The notes under the pieces: model-generated
Databases searched by the model: none
Seen by the model: only the letters and a program-made list of their open reading frames with translations
What the model was told of the DNA's origin: nothing
In this document: piece by piece, positions 17,441-26,025 of the stretch
Numbering within the stretch: position 1 is the stretch's first letter
Layout: every line of letters begins with the position of its first letter
Assembly (NCBI GenBank): GCA_001412355.1
Contig: LKUD01000052.1
Location: 1 to 51,261 of the forward strand
Length of the DNA stretch: 51,261 bases
Direction: 5' to 3'
Origin: Methanoculleus sp. SDB
GTDB taxonomy: Archaea; Halobacteriota; Methanomicrobia; Methanomicrobiales; Methanomicrobiaceae
Made by a program: the position numbers and the translations under genes

Positions 17441-17740
17441 ATGGGTAAAACAGGCACTACAACGTGGATTCAGGTAAAAGGGGTAAACGGACAGATCCGC
17501 CTTGTACCCCAGCAGGAAGGTTCATATAAAAAACCCGGCCCGAACCAGCGGTTCAAGTCGGGCGGTCCGCTCCGGAAGGCAACGCAGACGTCGCAGGACG
17601 ACAGGTTCCGCCGGGGCGGCCGGGGCGGCGGCCGGGGAGGACGGGGTCGCGGCGGTGCCCAGATCGACAAACGGTTCCGCAGGCGCATCAAGCGTGCGAC
17701 ATCGAAGGTCATGGGGCCGAAGCAGGCATCGAAGCGCTGA
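17441..17740 (+). CDS. Small basic RG-rich protein (DUF5350-like)
   Basis: A 99-residue, strongly basic protein. The first 55 residues (MGKTGTTTWIQVKG..) form a conserved-looking small domain; residues 57-71 are Gly/Arg repeats of the RGG-box type, and the end is Lys/Arg-rich. From memory it matches a methanogen-restricted family annotated as DUF5350. RGG boxes usually bind RNA, and the neighbourhood of translation genes (gatDE) fits, but no function is established. It has its own AAGGAG site and probable promoter. Confidence 0.8.
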   Translation: MGKTGTTTWIQVKGVNGQIRLVPQQEGSYKKPGPNQRFKSGGPLRKATQTSQDDRFRRGGRGGGRGGRGRGGAQIDKRFRRRIKRATSKVMGPKQASKR

Positions 17741-17771
17741 TATTCCGGAATTTCCGGACGTCTTCATACAT

Positions 17772-17780
17772 TTTTATATA
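17772..17780 (+). promoter_or_regulatory. TATA box before the 17.8-kb helical protein
   Basis: TTTTATATA, 23-31 nt before the second ATG (17803) of the next gene and only 17-25 nt before its first ATG (17797). No ribosome-binding site lies between, so a leaderless message beginning at or near 17803 is likely. Confidence 0.55.
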
Positions 17781-17796
17781 GCCTCGTTTTGTTACT

Positions 17797-18159
17797 ATGA
17801 GTATGGATCTTAAGGATGCCGTTCTTCAGTTCTCCTATGCTGAGCGTGCAAAATCCGAGTTGATAATCGTATCCGCCCTCACCGGATCGCTTGAAGGCTA
17901 TAAGGGAGACGAGCGAACCGGTGCCCGAAGGATGCTCAGCTCAGTGTCGGGAGCGGTGAGCTCCGAATTGGCGTTTGCCTCGCAGGCGACATCCAATGAG
18001 GACTTTACACGGGCTGTTTCCCTGCTGAACGAGGCAATGAGCCGGATCGACGGCGAGGACTATTCGGGTGCATCGGAGACGATTGGCAGGGCTATTTCCG
18101 CCGTGACAACGGCAGCGCAGCGTGCCTGGCAGGTGCTCAGCGACAATGAACTTGTCTGA
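17797..18159 (+). CDS. Small all-helical protein, unknown function
   Basis: A 120-residue acidic helical protein (118 if the ATG at 17803 is used, as TATA spacing suggests). I do not recognise a named family. It has no membrane segment or cysteines. Its C-terminal half (FTRAV..LLNEAMSRIDGEDYSGA) resembles residues 73-115 of the protein at 21998, so the two look like distant paralogs. Its stop overlaps the start of the nitroreductase gene by 14 nt, suggesting co-expression. Confidence 0.75.
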   Translation: MSMDLKDAVLQFSYAERAKSELIIVSALTGSLEGYKGDERTGARRMLSSVSGAVSSELAFASQATSNEDFTRAVSLLNEAMSRIDGEDYSGASETIGRAISAVTTAAQRAWQVLSDNELV

Positions 18160-18673
18160 TTTTTTAACGTTTCTGGAGACGCGGTCGTCGGTGCGCGAAT
18201 ACGACCCCGTGGTGCCCGATCCCTCCCTGATATCCTCCCTCCTCCGGTGCGCTTCACGGGCACCGAGTGCCGGCAACCGCGAGGCATGGGATGTCGTTGT
18301 TGTTACGGCTCCCTCTCTCCGTGAGGGACTGATGGAGGCGGCGTACGAACAGCGGCATATCGGGGAAGCACCGGCGGTTCTTGTGGTCTCGGCAAATTAT
18401 ATCCGTTCGATGAGCCAGTATGGCGAAAGGGGCATCCTCTATGCACTGCAGGATGCAACCATCGCCGCGACCTATATGATGCTGGGCGCCCACGCCGCGG
18501 GACTCCATACGTGCTGGACGGGAGCGTTTGACGAAGAGGGAGTCCGCGAACTTCTCGGCCTCCCCCAGCATTCACGCCCCGTCGTTCTGCTGGCTCTCGG
18601 ACACGGGCACCTGCCCGCATACCGGACGGAGCGGATGCCCCCCGAAGAACATGTGCATTATGATACATGGTAG
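18146..18673 (+). CDS. Nitroreductase-family FMN protein
   Basis: A 175-residue protein of the nitroreductase fold. The start FLETRSSVREYDP and RAPSAGNREAWDVVVV carry the usual FMN-phosphate residues (RSSVR, PSAGN), and AGLHTCWTGAF fits the second FMN contact. Members use NAD(P)H or F420-linked electrons on varied substrates, so substrate is unknown. The ATG at 18146 (MNLSDFL) is preferred over 18122. It overlaps the upstream helical protein by 14 nt. Confidence 0.87.
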   Translation: MNLSDFLTFLETRSSVREYDPVVPDPSLISSLLRCASRAPSAGNREAWDVVVVTAPSLREGLMEAAYEQRHIGEAPAVLVVSANYIRSMSQYGERGILYALQDATIAATYMMLGAHAAGLHTCWTGAFDEEGVRELLGLPQHSRPVVLLALGHGHLPAYRTERMPPEEHVHYDTW

Positions 18674-18695
18674 GATCATGTAACAGGAGGATGAA

Positions 18696-19034
18696 ATGCC
18701 GGATTATGCCGTGGTTCTGGAATCTGCATGGGTAATTAAGGATGCAAAGACACTTGACGACGCGATCGGGATAGCGATAAGCGAGGCGGGAAAGCGCCTT
18801 AACCCGAGTGCCAAGTTCGTAGAGATCGAGATTGGCGAGCTCGCCTGCCCTTTCTGCGAAGAGGAGCTCAACAGCGGCCTCATCGTTGCGAATACGGCAC
18901 TCGTCGGGCTCGTTCTCGAAATGAAGGTGTTCCGCGCCGAATCTCCGGAACATGCCTCCCGTATTGCAAAATCCGTTGTGGGGCGGGCGCTTCGGGACAT
19001 TCCTCTGAAAGTACAGGACGTGCAGGAACTATGA
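18696..19034 (+). CDS. UPF0212 (DUF555) family protein
   Basis: A 112-residue archaeal protein of unknown function. The start [19 protein letters not shown] and the [17 protein letters not shown] segment are typical of UPF0212. A CPFC pair (near residue 50) suggests metal or redox binding. ATG preceded by AGGAGG. Its stop overlaps the following PfkB kinase start (ATGA). Confidence 0.9.
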   Translation: MPDYAVVLESAWVIKDAKTLDDAIGIAISEAGKRLNPSAKFVEIEIGELACPFCEEELNSGLIVANTALVGLVLEMKVFRAESPEHASRIAKSVVGRALRDIPLKVQDVQEL

Positions 19035-19927
19035 TAGCCGTTGTCGGCCATACCGCCATCGATCATATATTTCGCGTGCCGGATCTTCCGAATCGCCACC
19101 ACTCGACATTCATTGTCGATCACAAGGTCTATTACGGCGGCGGGGCCGCGAACATCGCTGCCGGAATCGCGCGGCTTGGAGAGGCGTGTTCTCTCGTCTC
19201 CGCCGTAGGAGACGATTTTCCGGGCGGTGATTACGACCGGTGGCTGGAACTTCTCGCGGTATCCAAACAGCTGTATATCGTTGAGGGGGCGAGGACGGCA
19301 ACCGCCTATCTCTTCAATGACGAGGCGGGCGACCAGATGACATTTTTTGAATGGGGGGCTTCATCGGCGTTTGCCGGGATGGAGGCTCCCGCTCTCAATT
19401 TTGTTCATATGGCAACGGCCGATCCCGAATTCAACGTTCGTGTTGCGGAAAAAAGTACGTTCGCATCCTTTGACCCGGGCCAGGATCTCCTGCGGTATTC
19501 GAAGGAGCAGCTTGATACCATTCTCTCGAACATCGATATTCTCTTTGCCAACCAGCACGAAGTGCAGGGGATGTGCACAATCCTCGGTGTATCCTCCGCG
19601 GATCTCATCGCCCGTGTGCCGTGCGCGGTTGTGACGATGTCGGGCGAGGGCAGCGTGCTCCACCTGGACGGGGCCAGACACCGGATTCCCGCGGTCCCTG
19701 TGCCGCTCGCGGATCCCACCGGTGCGGGCGATGCCTACCGGGCAGGTTTTCTCACCGCCTACGTCCGCGGATACACTCCGCAGCAGGCCTGCAGGATCGG
19801 AGCAGTGACGGCATCCTTTGTGGTCGAGAAGGTGGGGTGCCAGACAAACCTCCCTGACTGGCAGCGGATGAAAGAACGGTTCGAAGGCCATTTCGGTATG
19901 CTCGGGGAGCCCGGGCCGTCCCGTTGA
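19031..19927 (+). CDS. PfkB-family carbohydrate/nucleoside kinase
   Basis: A 298-residue ribokinase-superfamily kinase. The N-terminal [15 protein letters not shown] glycine motif and the C-terminal [13 protein letters not shown] motif, with the catalytic Asp, are intact. Archaeal proteins of this shape include the broad nucleoside kinase from Methanocaldococcus, which makes nucleoside kinase a reasonable guess; a sugar substrate is equally possible. It overlaps the UPF0212 gene by 4 nt. Confidence 0.9.
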   Translation: MIAVVGHTAIDHIFRVPDLPNRHHSTFIVDHKVYYGGGAANIAAGIARLGEACSLVSAVGDDFPGGDYDRWLELLAVSKQLYIVEGARTATAYLFNDEAGDQMTFFEWGASSAFAGMEAPALNFVHMATADPEFNVRVAEKSTFASFDPGQDLLRYSKEQLDTILSNIDILFANQHEVQGMCTILGVSSADLIARVPCAVVTMSGEGSVLHLDGARHRIPAVPVPLADPTGAGDAYRAGFLTAYVRGYTPQQACRIGAVTASFVVEKVGCQTNLPDWQRMKERFEGHFGMLGEPGPSR

Positions 19928-19954
19928 CGCGGGAAAGAGGGGAGGACTGAGTGC

Positions 19955-21694
19955 ATGGCATCGGACGGTGATGTGAGGATCGAGGGGCTGACCCGGTTCC
20001 TCTTCACCGCCCCCTCATGGCGCCGATCGCTTGCCATCATTATTATCCTCGGGATCGTCATCGACGGTGCCGGCCTCCGCACCGGCCGGGCGATCCATTT
20101 CTTCGGGACATTCGGGTATATCCTCCCTGCGCTGGCATCATTCCTGCTGACAAAACCGCTCGTGGAATTCTTTGGAAAGAGCATCACGTGGAACCGTTCG
20201 GCTCTCCTTGCGATGGCCTGCGTGGTCTTCGGCGTGATTACCAGCCTCTCCCCTATTCTTCTCGTGGTGCAGGGCATCTTTCCGCTGCTCTTCGCCCTGT
20301 CCCTCGGTGTGATCTTCGCCATCCGCCTTCTGGTGCTTGTTGCAATCGCGGACTACCGAATCTCGCGCATGCTCCTCCCTGCGGCCACCCAGAGCATTGT
20401 CGGTGTGCTTGCCGGCACCATGTTTTTCGGGTTTCAGTTTACGACCTTCGCGCTTGTCCTGCATCTGCTCTTCGGCTCCGCCATTATACTCTTTATCTGG
20501 CTCGTCGAGCGGCCGTTGAAACGCAACTTTCACATCAGCGCCCTGAATTTTATCAATGCCTTCATCGCGCACAATACCGACGGCTCCATGCAGCTCGAAA
20601 CCTTCTTCCGGGAGATCGGCGAGGCGGTTTACGTCCCGCAAACAAGCATCTTCTTCCGTCGCGAGGGTGGAAACACGGCTCTTCTGACGGTTCCGAACGT
20701 CCACCCCGGGCCCATGGGAGAGATCGGGGGCGGCAATCTCCCCCTGATCATCCACGACGCCCTCGGGAAGGATACCTTCGTTGCCCATGGCTGTGCAACC
20801 CATGACTTCAACCTTGTCTCCTCTTCCGAGGTGGACAAGATCATAACCGCCGTCAGGGACTCGGCGGATGATCTCCGGTATACATCGAAGGCGGGGAAAT
20901 CGTGCCGTTTCGAGTACGGCTCGGTTCATGTGCTTGCGCAGCCTATCGGAGACACGCTCCTGATGATTGCAACACGCGCGCCTGCAATGACCGAGGACAT
21001 CGATTACCCAATAGGGCTTGCAATCATGGCCGAAGGCCGGCAGCACTTCGGTCATATCGCATTTATCGACGCTCATAACAGCATGGTTGATGTGACGAGC
21101 CCCGTAATGCCGGCGTCCCTGACCGCCTACGAGTACATGCGCGCCTGCGAACTGGCAGTTGAGGGATGCCGCGGAATGGAAGTGCAGGACTTCTCAGTCG
21201 GCATTTCGCATGTGCGGGTGCCCTTCACCCGCGAGGAAGGATTCGGTGATCTCGGCATTCAGGTGCTCGTCGTCCGCGTTGGAAACCAGGATACCGCCTA
21301 TGTGCTCTTCGACGGCAATAATATGGCAAGCGGGGTCAGGGAAGTGATCCGGGAGCATCTCATCGGGATTGTGGACGAGTGCGAAGTGATGACCACCGAC
21401 TCGCACGTTGTCAACACTATCACCGGCAAGAATCCGGTCGGATACCGTGTATCGGCAGATGCCATGCTCCCCTACATCATCGACGGCGTCAGGCAGGCGG
21501 TGGATGACTGCCGGCGGGCGGAGGCGGCCGGCTCAACCGCCTGGTGCGAGGGCATCGTCGTCTTCGGTTCGCACAGCGTCTCCCAGCTTGCGAGCACGGT
21601 AAATGCAATGCTCGTCTATATCGCACCGCTGGGGCTCGCGATTACACTGTTTGCATTTCTGCTCTCTTTTGTCGCGTATGTGGTTCTGGTGTGA
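19955..21694 (+). CDS. DUF2070 membrane protein
   Basis: A 579-residue archaeal membrane protein. The first 200 residues hold about six membrane helices; residues 200-540 are a soluble domain with conserved-looking segments (VPNVHPGPMGEIGGGNLP, HGCATHDFNLVS, FIDAHNSM, TTDSHVVN), and a last helix pair closes the protein near 550-579. The His/Asp-rich motifs hint at a metal-dependent hydrolase-like domain, but the family has no assigned function. It starts 28 nt after the kinase. Confidence 0.85.
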   Translation: MASDGDVRIEGLTRFLFTAPSWRRSLAIIIILGIVIDGAGLRTGRAIHFFGTFGYILPALASFLLTKPLVEFFGKSITWNRSALLAMACVVFGVITSLSPILLVVQGIFPLLFALSLGVIFAIRLLVLVAIADYRISRMLLPAATQSIVGVLAGTMFFGFQFTTFALVLHLLFGSAIILFIWLVERPLKRNFHISALNFINAFIAHNTDGSMQLETFFREIGEAVYVPQTSIFFRREGGNTALLTVPNVHPGPMGEIGGGNLPLIIHDALGKDTFVAHGCATHDFNLVSSSEVDKIITAVRDSADDLRYTSKAGKSCRFEYGSVHVLAQPIGDTLLMIATRAPAMTEDIDYPIGLAIMAEGRQHFGHIAFIDAHNSMVDVTSPVMPASLTAYEYMRACELAVEGCRGMEVQDFSVGISHVRVPFTREEGFGDLGIQVLVVRVGNQDTAYVLFDGNNMASGVREVIREHLIGIVDECEVMTTDSHVVNTITGKNPVGYRVSADAMLPYIIDGVRQAVDDCRRAEAAGSTAWCEGIVVFGSHSVSQLASTVNAMLVYIAPLGLAITLFAFLLSFVAYVVLV

Positions 21695-21997
21695 CGGGTC
21701 GTATCCTTTCCGGAATTCCCTGTCGCAGGCAGGCTCTCTGCAAAAAAGATGTCCCGGGCTTTGAATCCTCAGGCTGCCGGAAATGTGTCCGCGGAATTGA
21801 TCCCGTGCACGCCCGTAAGAATGCCGCGCCCGATCTGCTTCCGTCCGCATACAAAATATTTAATATTATGTTCAGGATAATAACCGCTTTAACAGGGGAT
21901 TTTCCCGACTGAGGTTTGCCGTACCGGAAAGCATCCCGTCATCACCCGGGGTGCCACTATCCCCGCCATGATATCCGCGGAAACGGAGTGAGAGAAG
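21695..21997. other. Intergenic region, 303 nt
   Basis: Holds a likely TATA element (AAATATTTAATATT, 21856-21869) and then a leader of roughly 105 nt before the next gene. No credible gene on either strand and no repeat was seen. Confidence 0.5.
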
Positions 21998-22378
21998 ATG
22001 AATGAAACGGCCGCACTAAAGTGCTATGAATGTGCTGTTAAAGCCGACGGCCAGATGGATCTCATTCTCAGCATACTCGGAAAACTCCACACAATCAGGT
22101 CCAATGGCGATCTCGGGGAGCGGGAGATCGGGAATGCACGGGAAGTTGCTCTCATTGCATTGTCCGAAGCGCTGAAAGAAACCAAAATGGCTCTCAATTC
22201 AACGAAAGAAGGCCGTTTCGAAAATATTGCCGAAGGCCTCGGCAGGGCGATCAGGCTTGTCGAAAGGGACAGATATTACGAAGCGGGCGATGTTGTGGCG
22301 GAGCTTGCATCAGATCGTGCCGCAATATCCCATCAGGCCATCCAGAAGATGTTCAACCGGACGCAGTCGCTCTGGTGA
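21998..22378 (+). CDS. Small all-helical protein, distant paralog of the 17.8-kb gene
   Basis: A 126-residue helical protein of unknown function. GGAGTGAGAG precedes the ATG. Residues 73-115 (FENIAEGLGRAIRLVERDRYYEAG) align by pattern with the C-terminal half of the protein at 17797 (F, then spaced Leu/Ala, then D-x-Y-x-x-A). There is no signal peptide or membrane helix. It lies alone between DUF2070 and the first ATP synthase operon. Confidence 0.7.
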   Translation: MNETAALKCYECAVKADGQMDLILSILGKLHTIRSNGDLGEREIGNAREVALIALSEALKETKMALNSTKEGRFENIAEGLGRAIRLVERDRYYEAGDVVAELASDRAAISHQAIQKMFNRTQSLW

Positions 22379-22571
22379 CCATATTCGGAAAAACTGTGAC
22401 CTTTTCCCTCTTTTCACTCCGATTTTCGGGGTTATGCGGGATTTATGCATATGCGCGTTCCGGGGGCGGTGTTACCTCTCGTATGCCTGAATCTCCATAT
22501 TTTATAGATATATTTTTATAATTAGACGTGCATTATGTATGCCCTGAGGAAATGTATCCTCGGACAGGCCG
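22379..22571 (+). promoter_or_regulatory. Promoter and leader of ATP synthase operon 1
   Basis: An AT-rich block at 22497-22524 (ATTTTATAGATATATTTTTA) is the obvious TATA region. A hairpin follows at 22544-22563 (7-bp stem with one G-T pair, loop AATGTA), near the expected 5' end of the message. The leader before atpH would be unusually long at about 210 nt and contains a small open frame. Confidence 0.45.
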
Positions 22572-22745
22572 ATGACCGACATACGACTGAAAATGATTCA
22601 AAATCTGAAAAAAGTGGCGTTAGAGCGGTGTGAAGAGAGAATCCGGAGAGCACGGGAACGAAACGGACAGATCGTTCCGGCACCCGAACCGACAATCCCG
22701 GGGTACGGCATCGCTCTGCGGTGCAAACAACGCCACGGTTTATGA
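22572..22745 (+). CDS. Possible 57-residue leader ORF before atpH
   Basis: ATG-initiated open frame coding a basic peptide (MTDIRLKMIQNLKKVALERC at the start, Lys/Arg-rich to residue 30, then Pro-rich and ending KQRHGL). Its TGA is 13 nt before the atpH ATG, with the atpH ribosome-binding site GAGGGTGG just after it. No family recognised. It could be an upstream regulatory peptide or chance; the amphipathic helix pattern and tight spacing are the only support. Confidence 0.3.
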   Translation: MTDIRLKMIQNLKKVALERCEERIRRARERNGQIVPAPEPTIPGYGIALRCKQRHGL

Positions 22746-22758
22746 TGAGGGTGGCATA

Positions 22759-23079
22759 ATGGATGCAGAAAAAAGCCTTTTAACGGAGATCAGGGCCATC
22801 GAGGATGAATGCTCCCGAAAGCTCGAAGGAGCGAAGAAGCACTCGGAAGAGACCATAGCTTCCGCACAACAGGAAGCGGCGCGGAAGATTGACCGGGCGG
22901 AAAGCACTGGTGCGGAGGCGGCACGCGAGTACCTCGAAACGGAATTACGAAATATCCGGACCGAAACTGAAAAAATCAGGGAAGCTGGTGCTTCCGAGCT
23001 TGATGAGGCCAGGATGAAAGGTGAAAAAAACCTGACCGATGCACTTCAGAAAATCATGAAAGCTGTCGTTTCGGAGTGA
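22759..23079 (+). CDS. atpH: A-type ATP synthase subunit H (operon 1)
   Basis: A 106-residue coiled-coil protein (MDAEKSLLTEIRAIEDEC..) that pairs with subunit E to form the peripheral stalk. Almost entirely charged heptad-like helix. The ATG at 22759 follows GAGGGTGG; an earlier in-frame start at 22630 only adds leader sequence. First gene of the H-I-K-E-C-F-A-B-D operon. Confidence 0.87.
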   Translation: MDAEKSLLTEIRAIEDECSRKLEGAKKHSEETIASAQQEAARKIDRAESTGAEAAREYLETELRNIRTETEKIREAGASELDEARMKGEKNLTDALQKIMKAVVSE

Positions 23080-23086
23080 GGCGGAT

Positions 23087-25003
23087 ATGCTCCAGAAGAT
23101 GAGGAAGATCCTTGTGACGGGTTCAAAACGGAACTCGCAGGAGGTGGTTGATGTGCTCTACCATGCCGGCACGCTTCACCTTGAGGATGTTTCCAACCGC
23201 ATCATGGAGATACGGCTTGACAAATGGGAGCCGGAGATTCGGGAGGAGATTACCGCGCTGCTGGTTAAAATCGGCGGACTCCTTCTGACACTGCCTGAAG
23301 TGAGGGTGGATAAGGAGCACCGGAACCAGGTATACGATGAGATATACTGGATGAAATACCCCGACCTTGTCGGGCGGACGCATGCAGTACTCAGCGCATT
23401 TGAGCACAGCGTGAAGGATCTGTCCGCCAGAAAGTCGGATCTCGGGCTTGCCCTGACCGCACTGAACCGGTATGAAAAGACGATACAGAAGATCCAGTCG
23501 CTCGAGGATCAGCTCCCGTATCTGGAAGGCTATGAAGTAACGGTACTCCTGATCCAGAAGGAATTCGAAGATGTTATCCCGGTAATCAGGAACGAGCTGA
23601 TGAAGATTACCCGGAACCAGTGTGAAATGGTGGCTGCCGGGATCGACGAGGACACGATTGCAGCTATCACTGTTTTCAATAAACGGATGTCTGAAGAGGT
23701 GCACTCCTTTATCTTTTCGAAAAATGTCAATGAAGTGCGCCTGCCCCCCGAATACATGGGAATGCCCTTTACCGAGGTGCTGCAGCATATCGAGGGGAGG
23801 CGTAAGGAAATCCTTGATGAGATCCGGGAGATCGACGGCGAACTGAAAGCCCTCTCCGCCTCCGGGTTCGAGGAAATATCCGTGCTGAGAGATGTTTTGG
23901 TCGACAGGAGCAGGGAAATCGAAGCATTCGATCAATTCGGGCAGACCGGGCATTTTTTCATGGTCATGGGCTGGGTGCCGGAGATCTATCTCGACACGAC
24001 CCGGGATGCACTCTTCTCCCGCTTTGGGAACCGCGTGGTGGTAACCGAGCTCAGCCTGTCCCGTGACGAATGCGAGCATGCGCCGACGTTCTATAACAAT
24101 CCGCCGATTGTCCGGCCGTTCGAGTTCCTGATGCAGCTGGTGCGCCCCCCGAAATACATGGAGATTGATCCGTCTCCGCTGCTGGCGTTCTTCTTTCCCC
24201 TTTTCTTCGGGCTGATGGTGGGCGATATCGGGTACGGGCTTGTTATTCTCATCTTTGCACTCGCGGTAAAAAAGCGGTTTAAGGACCTCGACTGGGCCCA
24301 GAGCCTGATGACCATCATGATCATATCCGCCGTCCCGACGATATTCTTCGGCTATCTCTACGGAGAGTTTTTCGGCGACTTCGGAGAGCTGATGGGGTGG
24401 CTTCACCCCGTCCATCTCTTCGGGATTACGTGGAACCGGATAGAGGCGATGCTCCCTCTCCTGATCTTTACGATTGCGCTCGGGGTCGTCCATGTTTTTC
24501 TCGGTCTCTGCCTCGGCATTGTGAATGCGGTGAGGATGAAGAACAGGAAGCATCTGTGTGAAAAGGTGGGAATGCTGACAGCGGTCACCGGTATCATTCT
24601 GGTGATAGCCGCCTCTGCCGAATTAATTCCTGTCATCCTTGTATCCGCAGGAATAATTGTCCTGATTATCGCATTTCCCCTGCTCATATACGGGGGGGGT
24701 GCGGTGGCCGGCCCGCTGGAGATTATGGGCACAGTCGGCAATATCCTCTCGTATGCCCGGATTATGGCAATCGGCATGGCATCGGTGATACTAGCCATGG
24801 TGGCAAATACGCTCGGAGGTTCGATGGATGTGGCTCTCCTCGGTGTGCTGGTGGCATCCCTTATCCACATTTTAAACATCGCTCTGGCAATGTTTTCCCC
24901 GTCTCTCCACTCCATACGTTTGCACGTGGTCGAATGCTACTCGAAGTTTTACGAGGGCGGGGGGATCCCGTACAAGCCGTTTAGGAAGAAACCCGAGATA
25001 TGA
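23087..25003 (+). CDS. atpI: A-type ATP synthase subunit I / a (operon 1)
   Basis: A 638-residue membrane stator subunit. Residues 1-340 are a cytoplasmic helical arm contacting the peripheral stalks; residues 365-610 carry about seven to eight membrane helices. The essential half-channel arginine is in LSYAR (Arg558) and a second conserved Arg in HSIRLHVVE (Arg611), both needed for ion passage past the c ring. It starts 7 nt after atpH. Confidence 0.93.
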   Translation: MLQKMRKILVTGSKRNSQEVVDVLYHAGTLHLEDVSNRIMEIRLDKWEPEIREEITALLVKIGGLLLTLPEVRVDKEHRNQVYDEIYWMKYPDLVGRTHAVLSAFEHSVKDLSARKSDLGLALTALNRYEKTIQKIQSLEDQLPYLEGYEVTVLLIQKEFEDVIPVIRNELMKITRNQCEMVAAGIDEDTIAAITVFNKRMSEEVHSFIFSKNVNEVRLPPEYMGMPFTEVLQHIEGRRKEILDEIREIDGELKALSASGFEEISVLRDVLVDRSREIEAFDQFGQTGHFFMVMGWVPEIYLDTTRDALFSRFGNRVVVTELSLSRDECEHAPTFYNNPPIVRPFEFLMQLVRPPKYMEIDPSPLLAFFFPLFFGLMVGDIGYGLVILIFALAVKKRFKDLDWAQSLMTIMIISAVPTIFFGYLYGEFFGDFGELMGWLHPVHLFGITWNRIEAMLPLLIFTIALGVVHVFLGLCLGIVNAVRMKNRKHLCEKVGMLTAVTGIILVIAASAELIPVILVSAGIIVLIIAFPLLIYGGGAVAGPLEIMGTVGNILSYARIMAIGMASVILAMVANTLGGSMDVALLGVLVASLIHILNIALAMFSPSLHSIRLHVVECYSKFYEGGGIPYKPFRKKPEI

Positions 25004-25154
25004 AAACCGGCCTGCCGGGCCCGGAATGCCCCGCATTTTTCCTATTTCGAGAGATAAAGCGACGAATAGACCATATTACTATAAATAATATTTAATATTC
25101 GTCATAAGATAGCAATATTAATATATAATATAGATATTAATTGGGGTTTTATTC
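25004..25154 (+). promoter_or_regulatory. AT-rich gap before atpK
   Basis: A 151-nt gap, the largest inside operon 1, with a very AT-rich block at 25075-25140 (repeated AATATTAATATATAATATA-type sequence). An internal promoter or translation enhancer raising c-subunit output would fit the high c copy number needed per enzyme. Inference from composition only. Confidence 0.4.
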
Positions 25155-25367
25155 ATGCCAGATTTTGGACAGTCATTGGGAGCGGCAATCGCCATCGGCC
25201 TTGCTGCAATAGGTACGGCGTGGGCACAGAGTCGCATTGGATCCGCAGGTGCAGGAACGATCGCGGAAAATCCCGACCTGGTTGGTCCGGTGATTATTCT
25301 GGAGGCAATTCCTGAGACAATGGTCATTCTCGGGTTTGTGGTAGCAGCGATGATACTGATGCTCTGA
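25155..25367 (+). CDS. atpK: A-type ATP synthase subunit K / c, single hairpin (operon 1)
   Basis: A 70-residue proteolipid with one two-helix hairpin. Helix 2 has the ion-binding glutamate in IPETMVILG (Glu54, with Thr55), and helix 1 has Gln25 in AWAQSRIG; Gln plus Glu-Thr is the residue set seen in Na+-binding c rings, though H+ use cannot be excluded. One carboxylate per hairpin is the ordinary archaeal form, in sharp contrast with the fused c subunit of operon 2. Confidence 0.93.
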   Translation: MPDFGQSLGAAIAIGLAAIGTAWAQSRIGSAGAGTIAENPDLVGPVIILEAIPETMVILGFVVAAMILML

Positions 25368-25439
25368 GCAGTAGGCCGGAGCGCTTTCGAAAAATTGCCA
25401 TCGCCGGCATAAACTGCCGGTAATCCGGGGAATGATGCC

Positions 25440-26024
25440 ATGACACTGGAGGAATTACGACAGGAGATTGAGGAGCGATCGAAGGAAGAGATCAAACAGG
25501 TGCAGGAGAGGGGTGAGAGCGAAGCGGCAATCATAAAACAGAAAGGCGAGGAAAAGGCAGCACTGGTTCGGAAAATGCATATGGACCGGGCGCAGGAGAA
25601 GGTGAGGCGGGAACGGGTTCAATCGCTGTATACCGCATCATCGGAAATGAAGAAACAGATCAATCAGGAAAAAGAACGTATATTTCAGTCGGTTTTCGAA
25701 AAAGCCCACAATGATCTCGTAAATTTGCGGGAAAAGGATTCTTATGCACGTGTTTTCCGAAATCTGGTCGAAGAGAGTATCCGTATCGCCGGAAAGGAAA
25801 ATATCGTTCTCCACGTTGATGGTAGGGATGAAAAACTCTGTAAGCAGGTTCTCGGTGATCTCGGGATTTCGTGTGAGATAGTCCCTGATCTTGAGTGCTG
25901 CGGAGGTGTGAACGTCAGTTTCACGGACAGCCATGCCACCATCTACAATACATTCGAATCGAGAATCGAACAGGCAAAAGAGATTCTGAAGCTTGAAATT
26001 TACGCCTCTCTCTACGGTGACTGA
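25440..26024 (+). CDS. atpE: A-type ATP synthase subunit E (operon 1)
   Basis: A 194-residue peripheral-stalk subunit: N-terminal charged coiled coil (residues 1-90) that pairs with subunit H, then a globular C-terminal domain (LHVDGRDE, NTFESRIEQAKE) that sits on top of subunit B. It ends 1 nt before atpC. Normal length. Confidence 0.9.
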   Translation: MTLEELRQEIEERSKEEIKQVQERGESEAAIIKQKGEEKAALVRKMHMDRAQEKVRRERVQSLYTASSEMKKQINQEKERIFQSVFEKAHNDLVNLREKDSYARVFRNLVEESIRIAGKENIVLHVDGRDEKLCKQVLGDLGISCEIVPDLECCGGVNVSFTDSHATIYNTFESRIEQAKEILKLEIYASLYGD

Positions 26025-26025
26025 C

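Noticed and set aside
23123-24553. Minus-strand open frame of 476 residues
   Set aside because: Runs antisense through atpI of operon 1; His/Asp/Arg-rich composition typical of a GC-driven shadow frame.
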